DNA of 7,164 nucleotides, taken from an uncultured Chromatiaceae bacterium (GTDB lineage: Bacteria; Pseudomonadota; Gammaproteobacteria; Enterobacterales; Alteromonadaceae). The stretch's first letter is position 1; each line of letters begins with the position of its first letter. The stretch is taken from positions 1 to 7,164 of the forward strand of contig CAMLNG010000185.1 of the NCBI GenBank assembly GCA_946481195.1, given 5' to 3'. The notes under the pieces were generated by a model that saw only the letters and a list, made by a program, of their open reading frames with translations, had not been told where the DNA came from and made no database searches. The position numbers were made by a program, and so were the translations under genes. Below, in pieces: positions 1-5,129 of this stretch.

Positions 1-489
1 CTGATTGGTTCTGCTGATGGTGCGAAATACCGCCGTTTTGCCCAGGGCTTAACACTGGCGCAACTGGTGCAGCTCGCCAACCGGCAATTACAGCAATTGC
101 ACAGCCGTTATCAATTAGCGCGTAAAGCCGACAGCGAACTGGAATTGCAGGTGCTCGACAGCTGGCAGGCCGACAGCGCACGCGATACCAAAACCTTATC
201 CGGCGGTGAGAGTTTTCTGGTCAGTCTGGCGCTGGCGCTGGCGTTGTCAGAGCTGGTCAGCCATAAAACGCGGCTGGAGTCGTTATTTCTCGATGAAGGT
301 TTTGGCACTTTAGATCCAGACACGCTGGAGAGCGCCTTAGCAGCGCTTGATCAGCTGCAATCCGGCGGCAAGATGATTGGCATCATTAGCCATGTCGAAG
401 CGCTGAAAGAGCGCATCCCGGTGCAGATTAAAGTACATAAACAGGCCGGTGCCGGCTGGAGTACGCTGGAATTGCCGCAGGTCTGGTAA
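1..489 (+). CDS. sbcC: Exonuclease SbcCD subunit C, C-terminal part (5' end outside window)
   Basis: The frame is open from the first base and ends at the TAA at 487-489, giving the last 162 residues of a protein that is about 1000 residues long in this family. SbcC is the SMC/Rad50-like ATPase of the cytoplasmic SbcCD nuclease, which opens DNA hairpins and processes double-strand ends in repair. Visible from the left edge are the IGSADGAK..RRFAQG segment at residues 2-16, where the returning coiled coil joins the C-terminal ATPase lobe, and the ABC signature LSGGESF at 66-72. They are followed by Walker B LFLDEG at 95-100, the D-loop TLDPDTL at 103-109, and the H-loop histidine in ISHVEAL at about 131. 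All the C-terminal ATPase motifs are intact. A GTG at 67 is internal and is not the start. The partner sbcD would normally lie upstream, outside this window. The gene is convergent with the next one. Confidence 0.96.
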   Translation: MIGSADGAKYRRFAQGLTLAQLVQLANRQLQQLHSRYQLARKADSELELQVLDSWQADSARDTKTLSGGESFLVSLALALALSELVSHKTRLESLFLDEGFGTLDPDTLESALAALDQLQSGGKMIGIISHVEALKERIPVQIKVHKQAGAGWSTLELPQVW

Positions 490-501
490 CTCAGACCTGC
501 G
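476..501. terminator. Stem-loop spanning the sbcC stop codon (possible convergent terminator)
   Basis: There is a perfect 10-bp inverted repeat, CGCAGGTCTG at 476-485 and CAGACCTGCG at 492-501, with a 6-nt loop that contains the stop codon. It lies just before the 3' end of the convergent minus-strand gene at 521. Neither side has a following T-tract, so it is not a textbook Rho-independent terminator. It could act as a weak bidirectional terminator or as an RNA 3'-end stabiliser. The symmetry is seen directly; the role is inferred. Confidence 0.4.
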
Positions 502-520
502 CGGTCGTGTATTAAATGGA

Positions 521-878
521 TTATTCCTGAAAGCGGTTCTGATAACGCAGCCGCCAGATCAGCAGCCCACAGAGACACAAAATGAACGCCGACGGGTACA
601 GATATTCGTTGTCGAAGCGGAAAAACAGGAAACTGCCGACACCGACATACAAAAACGGCTGCAGTTCATACAACCAGAAGGGCATATGCCACAGACCATC
701 GCCGCCGGATTTGTGATTGAGCCGGCGCCGTTCTGCCCGCATGATCCAGACTAAAGCACCGGCATTAAATAACAACACACCAGCCCAGCCGCCAAGCGGA
801 TGGGGTAATAAGGCAAAGCACGCCACACCTGCAGCCAGATACAGGTAAGGCAAAGATTCATAAAGCTGTGACGGTAAC
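521..878 (-). CDS. Small four-helix membrane protein with internal duplication, function unknown
   Basis: This encodes 119 residues. The start at 878 is chosen because GAGG (complement of 888-891) sits 7 nt before it; the ATG two codons upstream at 886 directly abuts that site and is too close. About four hydrophobic helices are visible, near residues 10-27, 32-48, 74-88 and 96-112. The protein is two copies of one helical-hairpin unit: residues 2-53 align without gaps to residues 66-117. The most obvious shared segments are LYESLPYLY (6-14) and LYELQPFLY (70-78), and GALVWIMR (41-48) and GLLIWRLR (105-112). The positive RAERRR after the second helix suggests cytoplasmic loops and an inner-membrane location. 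I do not recognise the family. It is convergent with sbcC and divergent from the Spo0M-like gene. Confidence 0.75.
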
Positions 879-887
879 ATCTGCATA

Positions 888-891
888 CCTC
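888..891 (-). promoter_or_regulatory. Ribosome binding site that selects the 878 start
   Basis: GAGG on the minus strand lies 7 nt before the ATG at 880-878 and only 1 nt before the alternative ATG at 886-884. The downstream ATG is therefore the likely start. Confidence 0.55.
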
Positions 892-934
892 AGCGATGGA
901 AAGACCTCCGGTTTTGTACTGCAATCTGAAATAA

Positions 935-972
935 AAGTAAAATTTATTAACAACTTAATCGAATTTGTACTT
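935..972. promoter_or_regulatory. Extended interrupted dyad in the divergent intergenic region
   Basis: The left arm AAGTAAAATTTATTAA (935-950) and the right arm TTAATCGAATTTGTACTT (955-972) are near-complementary around a CAAC centre. The paired blocks are ATTAA/TTAAT, AAATT/AATTT and AAGT/ACTT, with one- or two-base offsets between blocks. The octamer TTTGTACT in the right arm (964-971) also occurs at 913-920. The site lies in the AT-rich gap between the divergent genes starting at 878 and 1040, where an operator or shared promoter would be expected. I find no convincing -35/-10 pair on either strand here. The symmetry is observed; the operator role is inferred. Confidence 0.35.
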
Positions 973-1029
973 GTTTCATCCGCGAGAAAGCCACAGATCT
1001 GGGAGAATTGTCTTATGACTTTTTGCGAT

Positions 1030-1033
1030 GGAG
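1030..1033 (+). promoter_or_regulatory. Ribosome binding site that selects the 1040 start
   Basis: GGAG lies 6 nt before the ATG at 1040. The in-frame ATG at 1028 overlaps this site and has no Shine-Dalgarno sequence of its own. Confidence 0.6.
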
Positions 1034-1039
1034 CATCCG

Positions 1040-1774
1040 ATGTTAAAACAATTACTCGCCTCTGCCGGCATTGGCGCTTGTAAAATAGATACACAACTTC
1101 AGTCTAATCAGGCTGTTGCCGGTGGCAGTTTGTATGGCCACATTCTGATCCAGGGCGGTGCTGTCGCGCAGCAAATCAATGGTTTTAGTCTGGCGCTGAT
1201 GACAAGGGTCAAAGTCAGCACCGACAACGGCGAGCACTATCAGAATTTTTGCCTGCAGCGTTTTCGTCTCAGTGAAGCGTTGCAGGTGGCGCCGGGTAGT
1301 CAGCAACAGATCCCGTTTGAGCTACGTCTCGGTGCTGAATTGCCGGTCACACATTTGCCACATCATACCGTCGGTAAAGTCTGGCTTTGTACTGAAGCCG
1401 ATATTGCGATGGCGTTAGACCCGTCCGACAACGACTTATTGCGCATCGACGCCCCGCCATTAGTGCTGAACAGCATCAGCGCCATGCTGGAGCTTGGTTA
1501 TCAGCTGCAAAAAGTTGACGTAGAAAAAGGTTATTTGCAGGTACCTGGTAAACGCAGCCAAAGCGGCTGTTATCAGGAGTTTGAGTTCCGGCCGCGCCAG
1601 TGGTTATCCGGCGTGAAAGAAGTCGAGTTGTCCTTTATCCCGGACGGTGCGGACACACTGGTGTTGGTTGAGGTGGACCGGGCCTTCCGTGGCGACAGTT
1701 ACCGCACAGTGCGCTTATCACCACAAGCCAGCAGTGCGCAAATCCAGCAGGCGCTGCGCGGGATCCTGGGCTAA
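1040..1774 (+). CDS. Spo0M-family arrestin-fold protein
   Basis: This encodes 244 residues, a usual length for bacterial Spo0M-like proteins (about 240-260). Family features are the N-terminal LLASAGIGACKIDTQL, then SLYGHILIQGG and QQINGFSLALMT: strands and turns of the first arrestin-like beta-sandwich. A second sandwich follows from roughly residue 125. The conserved C-terminal FRGDSYRTVRLS is at about 216-227. There is no signal peptide or membrane helix, so it is probably cytosolic. In Bacillus Spo0M influences sporulation and cell division; here it occurs in a Gram-negative that should not sporulate, so its role is unknown and the 'sporulation' name should not be taken literally. It stands alone, divergent from the small membrane protein, with 128 bp before the next gene. 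The GGAG at 1030 supports the start. Confidence 0.88.
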   Translation: MLKQLLASAGIGACKIDTQLQSNQAVAGGSLYGHILIQGGAVAQQINGFSLALMTRVKVSTDNGEHYQNFCLQRFRLSEALQVAPGSQQQIPFELRLGAELPVTHLPHHTVGKVWLCTEADIAMALDPSDNDLLRIDAPPLVLNSISAMLELGYQLQKVDVEKGYLQVPGKRSQSGCYQEFEFRPRQWLSGVKEVELSFIPDGADTLVLVEVDRAFRGDSYRTVRLSPQASSAQIQQALRGILG

Positions 1775-1775
1775 G

Positions 1776-1892
1776 CACCGGTTTTTGCATTTCATCGGCG
1801 TCACAGTCTGCTGCTGTTGGCCGCGGGAGTCGGACTTGCACCTTCGCCTTTTCACCGGTAAAACTATCAACAGAATCTGAATCTGTGCCGGT
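1776..1892 (-). promoter_or_regulatory. Cobalamin-riboswitch-like core, possibly degenerate, no obvious target
   Basis: Read on the minus strand, GGTGAAAAGGCGAA (complement of 1843-1856) runs straight into GGTGCAAGTCC (1832-1842). CCCGC (1823-1827) and ACTGTGACG (1799-1807) follow. These resemble, in order, the GGTGAAAAGGGAA, GGTGnAAnTCC, CCCGC and ACTGTGA conserved blocks of cobalamin riboswitches. A P2-like stem is available: ACCGG pairing with CCGGT (1888-1892 with 1854-1858), enclosing ACAGA/TCTGT. A possible AGCCCAGGA block follows at about 1766-1774, overlapping the end of the Spo0M-like gene. Unlike the consensus, the outer P4 stem is nearly absent and about 15 nt are inserted between CCCGC and ACTGTGA. 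Transcription in this direction runs antisense into the Spo0M-like gene, so there is no expected target such as btuB. It may be a relic, an antisense regulator or a coincidence. The similarity is judged by eye against remembered consensus. Confidence 0.38.
1836..1864 (+). promoter_or_regulatory. Candidate sigma-70 promoter for the DUF3019-regulator-kinase cluster
   Basis: TTGCAC at 1836-1841 and TAAAAC at 1859-1864 are separated by 17 bp, about 40 bp upstream of the ATG at 1903. The matches are partial (3/6 and 4/6), so this is a weak prediction. It overlaps the riboswitch-like core on the other strand. Confidence 0.3.
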
Positions 1893-1896
1893 GGGA
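1893..1896 (+). promoter_or_regulatory. Ribosome binding site that selects the 1903 start
   Basis: GGGA lies 6 nt before the ATG at 1903. The alternative in-frame GTG at 1885 has no purine-rich site before it and would put six extra residues ahead of a typical signal peptide. Confidence 0.5.
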
Positions 1897-1902
1897 AAAC
1901 TG

Positions 1903-2262
1903 ATGCGAGGCGCCCTGCTGTTGGTCCTGTTGCTGCCTGCGTTTTGCAGCGCCACTGAGTTTGTGCTGACGCCGCTGATTTGTGTGCAACAAAAGCACCA
2001 CAGCTGCGCCATTGCCCTCAAAGTGCGTTGGCAGCAAGCCACGCCGGCCTGTTTGTTTTTACCACCACAACCGAAACCGTTGCTGTGCGGCCCGGCCGGG
2101 CTGCAACAAGAACTGGCGCTTGAGATCAGTAAAGACAGCAGGTTTGAACTGCGGGCGGCTGACAGCCAGCAAATGCTTGCTGAGCGTACTATCAAAGTGC
2201 TGACCATCGATTTTAATGCCGGCGACAAACTACTCAAACGCAGCCGTTGGGGTACACAATGA
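1903..2262 (+). CDS. DUF3019-like secreted cysteine-containing protein
   Basis: This encodes 119 residues. The start at 1903 gives a compact signal peptide: MR, a Leu/Val-rich core, then a cleavage site after FCSA (residue 17), so the mature product of about 102 residues should be periplasmic. The mature part has four cysteines (C27, C35, C50, C62) in the arrangement ICV-(6)-C, PAC and LLCG, with a tryptophan at 43. This fits my recollection of DUF3019 proteins of marine gammaproteobacteria, whose function is unknown. The four cysteines could form two disulfides. The stop codon TGA at 2260-2262 overlaps the ATG of the response regulator (ATGA), so the genes are translationally coupled. That makes an accessory or signalling-linked envelope role likely by association. 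The basic C-terminal KLLKRSRWGTQ is notable. The family assignment is moderate; export and the operon are more certain. Confidence 0.75.
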   Translation: MRGALLLVLLLPAFCSATEFVLTPLICVQQKHHSCAIALKVRWQQATPACLFLPPQPKPLLCGPAGLQQELALEISKDSRFELRAADSQQMLAERTIKVLTIDFNAGDKLLKRSRWGTQ

Positions 2263-2960
2263 GCCGGCAGCATATTTTACTGGTCGAGGACGACCAGGAA
2301 CTGGCTAAGCTGGTGGCTGATTATCTGCAAAGCGAAAACTATACCGTTGTGGTGTGCAGCAATACGCTGAAAGCGAAAAAGCTATTGGCCAGTCAGGGCT
2401 TTGACCTGCTGATTTGTGATGTGATGTTACCCGGCAGCAGTGGTTTTGCCCTGGTGGAGCAAATCCGCAGCCAGTTTAACGGCCCGATTCTGTTTATGAC
2501 GGCGCAGACCACAGTGACAGCTCAGTTGCATGGCCTCGAACTCGGCGCACAGGATTACCTGCTCAAACCGATAGACCCACGTTTGCTGCTGGCCAAAATC
2601 CGTGTGTTTTTACCGCAGCCACAGCAACAACGGCTGACCAATCCGGTGTTACAGCAGGACAACCTGCGGATTGACCGCTTATCCGGTCAGGTCAGCCTGG
2701 CTGGTTTGCCGTTGAATCTGACTAACGCGGAGCTGCAATTGCTGATCACTCTGCTGGAGCATTTTCCGCTGGCAGTGTGTCGGGAACGGCTGTTCCGCGA
2801 GCAGCTCAATCGTGAATATGATGGTACCGACCGCACTATTGATGGCCGGGCCTCGCGGCTGCGTAAAAAACTGCAGGCAGTGGACCCGCGCTGGAATATC
2901 CGTAATGTCTGGGGCCAGGGCTACAGCATCAGCGTCAACTCCGCCGGAGATGCCGGATGA
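2259..2960 (+). CDS. OmpR/PhoB-family response regulator
   Basis: This encodes 233 residues, normal for the family. The receiver domain (about 4-117) shows the acidic pocket E10-D11-D12, the phospho-acceptor D54 in LLICDVMLPG, T81 in ILFMTAQ and K103 in YLLKPID. The linker is Gln/Pro-rich (118-128). The winged-helix DNA-binding domain spans about 133-226, with LTNAELQLLITLLE, the recognition-helix region DRTIDGRASRLRKKL (191-205) and the wing VWGQGYSI. It should be phosphorylated by the kinase encoded next and bind DNA to control transcription; its targets cannot be read here, though autoregulation of this cluster is common for such systems. The ATG at 2259 is preceded by GGGG with 6-nt spacing inside the previous gene. 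Its stop overlaps the kinase start by ATGA. The domain layout is RstA-like, but I see no basis for an orthology claim. Confidence 0.95.
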   Translation: MSRQHILLVEDDQELAKLVADYLQSENYTVVVCSNTLKAKKLLASQGFDLLICDVMLPGSSGFALVEQIRSQFNGPILFMTAQTTVTAQLHGLELGAQDYLLKPIDPRLLLAKIRVFLPQPQQQRLTNPVLQQDNLRIDRLSGQVSLAGLPLNLTNAELQLLITLLEHFPLAVCRERLFREQLNREYDGTDRTIDGRASRLRKKLQAVDPRWNIRNVWGQGYSISVNSAGDAG

Positions 2961-4186
2961 GCGCCACCTTATTGCGGTTTTATCTGGCTGTGGTGCTGAT
3001 GGTACTGCTGCTGTTTTTCAGCCTGAATCAGCTGTATAGCTGGGTGTATCAAGGCGACCATATGACTGTCGCGGCCCGCACTATGCTGCACAATGTGTAT
3101 CAGCACAGTCAGGGCGATCAACAGCTTAGCTGCCGGCTGAGTATCGATGACGATTGCGCCGGTAGCCTCTATGTGGTGATCCCAAAAGATTTGTGGCAGC
3201 CGCAACCCGGTGTCAGCTACGGCATTGAAGTATTACGGGACGGCGACGGCAATGCTTCGATGTGTGCTGAAATCGCCAACGGCGATCTGATGTGTTTAAG
3301 TGAACTGAATTTGCCGCAAGGTGCTGATTTTACAATTGATCTGGTGCATGTGTTTCTGGTGTTGCTGTTGCTGGCGTTGTTTTGGTTCAGCCGTAATGTG
3401 TTTAAAGATGTGGAAACCTTACGCGTCAGTGCGCTGCAGGAAGTGCGGCAGGGGCGTTTGCCGGATTTTCGCCTGAGTAAACAATCCTATCTGCAACCGC
3501 TGGCCCGTTCCCTGACACGGATGAACCAGACCATCACCAATCTTAATCAGCTGCAGCGCGAAATGGCAGATACGGTCTGTCACGACATCAAAACCCCGCT
3601 GGCGCGACTGCGCTTTATTTTGCACGGCATGGAAAGCCGGATGAGTGATGGTCAATATGCCCAGGTACAGCGCAACCTGCAGGAAATAGAAGACAATGTG
3701 TACGATTATCTGCGGCTGGCGCAGCAGGATTTCCGTGCCGATCTGGAGTTGAGTCAGGTTCAGCTCAGTGTGGTGGTGGTGGAGTTGCTGGATAAATTCC
3801 GCGCCAATACCGAACATCAGCTGAGCTGGCAGGGCGACAGCAGTCTGGTGATCCAGGCCGACGCGAAGTTATTAGCCCGGGCTTTGTCTAATCTGCTCAG
3901 TAACGCACTACGCCACTGTGCGCAGCAGGTGCATGTTGAGCTGAGCCGGCATGGCAACGACTGCCGGATTGATGTCAGTGACGACGGTGCCGGCTGGCAG
4001 CAGGCGGTGCGGCGCGACGATCAGGTGCCGCATCATGGCATTGGTCTGGCGATAGTGCGTCGCGTTGCGCACCAGCATGGCGGCGAGCTGTTACAGTTGG
4101 AGCGGCCCGGTGGTGGTGCTGTTGCCCGCTTGCAACTGCCGGTCGGCAATGCCGACACTGGTGCGGCTGCGGCCGCTGCGACATAA
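2957..4186 (+). CDS. Sensor histidine kinase with four-cysteine periplasmic loop
   Basis: This encodes 409 residues. Two membrane helices (about 5-25 and 127-147) flank a periplasmic loop of about 100 residues with four cysteines (C60, C67, C103, C113), possibly two disulfides. A HAMP-like linker (about 148-197) follows. The dimerisation and phospho-acceptor box CHDIKTPLARLRF has H209 as the phosphorylated histidine. The catalytic domain has the N-box SNLLSNALRH (N312, N316), the G1 motif DDGAG (342-346) and the G2 motif GIGLAIV (361-367); the F-box is weak or absent, as in many short kinases. The tail is low-complexity alanine. The start overlaps the regulator stop (ATGA), with GGAG at 2946-2949. 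It senses an envelope signal and phosphorylates the adjacent regulator. The signal is unknown; the cysteine pairs, and the cysteines in the first gene of the operon, hint at redox or disulfide-dependent sensing, which is inference. Confidence 0.94.
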   Translation: MSATLLRFYLAVVLMVLLLFFSLNQLYSWVYQGDHMTVAARTMLHNVYQHSQGDQQLSCRLSIDDDCAGSLYVVIPKDLWQPQPGVSYGIEVLRDGDGNASMCAEIANGDLMCLSELNLPQGADFTIDLVHVFLVLLLLALFWFSRNVFKDVETLRVSALQEVRQGRLPDFRLSKQSYLQPLARSLTRMNQTITNLNQLQREMADTVCHDIKTPLARLRFILHGMESRMSDGQYAQVQRNLQEIEDNVYDYLRLAQQDFRADLELSQVQLSVVVVELLDKFRANTEHQLSWQGDSSLVIQADAKLLARALSNLLSNALRHCAQQVHVELSRHGNDCRIDVSDDGAGWQQAVRRDDQVPHHGIGLAIVRRVAHQHGGELLQLERPGGGAVARLQLPVGNADTGAAAAAAT

Positions 4187-4232
4187 TAAGGCGGGTTACA
4201 TCAGTCTGGTCCCTATCGCAGGATATACCGGC

Positions 4233-4237
4233 AGGAG
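4233..4237 (+). promoter_or_regulatory. Strong ribosome binding site supporting a TTG start
   Basis: AGGAG lies 6 nt before TTG at 4244-4246. The first in-frame ATG downstream is at residue 38, beyond the signal peptide, so the TTG is very probably the true start. Confidence 0.7.
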
Positions 4238-4243
4238 ACTAAG

Positions 4244-5125
4244 TTGTTCAGGATTTATCTGTCGCGCTTGACAGTGCTGTGCCTGTTATTCGCTGGAAGC
4301 ACGCTCCCGGTTTTGTCGGCGAATACCTCTCCGCCAGCTGTCACAGCACCAGGAATGACCCAGCAAAGCCAGCGGCAAACCGTGTATTACGGCGGTTATC
4401 AGCGGCAGGATTATTACACTGAATTGCTGCAACTGGCACTGAGTTACCAAAGTGGCAAAGATTTCCAGCTGAAGGCGTCCGGACTGGATTTACCCAAACA
4501 ACGCGCCTTTGATCTGATGAATGCCCGTGGTGGTATTGATGTGTTGTTCGGCAGTGTCAACGCCGATCGGCTGAAACGTTACCGCGGCGTGCCATTTCCG
4601 TTGCTGCGCGGCTATAACGGCTGGCGGGTGGCGCTGGTGAACCGCAACACACCGGATGTACTGCGGGGTATTCACAGCAAACAACATCTGCGCCGGTTAA
4701 CAGCCGGCCAGTTTCTGACCTGGAGCGACACCGAAATCCTGCGCAGCAACGATTTAACTGTGGAAACCAGCTCAGATATCAATGGCTTGTACGGCATGTT
4801 GCAACGCGGCCGCATCGACTATTTCCCGCTCTCGGTGCTGGAGGTGGCCGAGGAGCTCGCCAAACATCCGGATCCGCAACTGATGATAGACCCGCATCTG
4901 CTGCTGATTTACCCCACCGCCACCTGGTTTTACGTCGCCAAAGACAATAGCGCACTGGCTGCAGCCTTATTGCAAGGCCTGCAACAGGCAGAACGTGACG
5001 GCAGTTTCGACCGGCTGTTTCAACGTTATTTTGGTACCGCCCTGCAACAACTGAAATTGGACAGCCGCAGCCGGGTATTGCTGGACAATCCACAATTGCC
5101 GGCGGGTATATTGCCCGCAGGCTGA
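4244..5125 (+). CDS. Periplasmic solute-binding-type protein (SBP family 3-like)
   Basis: This encodes 293 residues from a TTG codon. A signal peptide (residues 1-26: MFRIYLSR, hydrophobic core, cut after VLSA) predicts a periplasmic product; the only cysteine, C13, lies in the signal core and there is no lipobox. Features of the type II periplasmic-binding fold are YYTELLQLALSYQ near the start, a hinge-like crossover around residues 125-185, and the characteristic end ATWFYVAKDNSALAAALLQG..QAERDGSFDRLFQRYFG (226-264). Such domains bind amino acids or other small solutes. No ABC permease or ATPase is nearby. The gene follows the kinase by 57 bp with no visible terminator and is probably in its operon, so a role as ligand receptor feeding the kinase is attractive; binding to the kinase is inference. 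The ligand is unknown. It converges on the ATP-grasp gene with a 4-bp gap. Confidence 0.82.
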   Translation: MFRIYLSRLTVLCLLFAGSTLPVLSANTSPPAVTAPGMTQQSQRQTVYYGGYQRQDYYTELLQLALSYQSGKDFQLKASGLDLPKQRAFDLMNARGGIDVLFGSVNADRLKRYRGVPFPLLRGYNGWRVALVNRNTPDVLRGIHSKQHLRRLTAGQFLTWSDTEILRSNDLTVETSSDINGLYGMLQRGRIDYFPLSVLEVAEELAKHPDPQLMIDPHLLLIYPTATWFYVAKDNSALAAALLQGLQQAERDGSFDRLFQRYFGTALQQLKLDSRSRVLLDNPQLPAGILPAG

Positions 5126-5129
5126 AAGT

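Noticed and set aside
1015..1083. A 22-codon plus-strand frame starting at ATG 1015 with GGGAG upstream, overlapping the start of the Spo0M-like gene.
   Set aside because: The peptide is short and not family-like, and it overlaps the real gene in another frame. A leader-peptide role is possible, but nothing else supports it.
1819..1893. tRNA-like element on the minus strand: a 5-bp stem with 7-nt loop reading TTCAGAT (CAG anticodon) and a T-loop-like GGTGCAAGTCC followed by GGCCA.
   Set aside because: No matching 5' acceptor strand or D-arm exists, the T-loop lacks the TTC sequence and the T-stem does not pair. The same bases fit the cobalamin-riboswitch blocks better.
1635..2273. A 212-codon open frame on the minus strand opposite the Spo0M-like gene end and the DUF3019-like gene.
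   Set aside because: Its translation is Ser/Cys/Arg-rich without recognisable domains, and it covers two well-supported plus-strand genes; it is the reverse shadow of GC-rich codons.
4244..4321. Lipoprotein signal in the solute-binding protein, because of a cysteine at residue 13.
   Set aside because: The residues before the cysteine (TVL) do not make a lipobox, and a clear signal peptidase I site (VLSA) follows the hydrophobic core.
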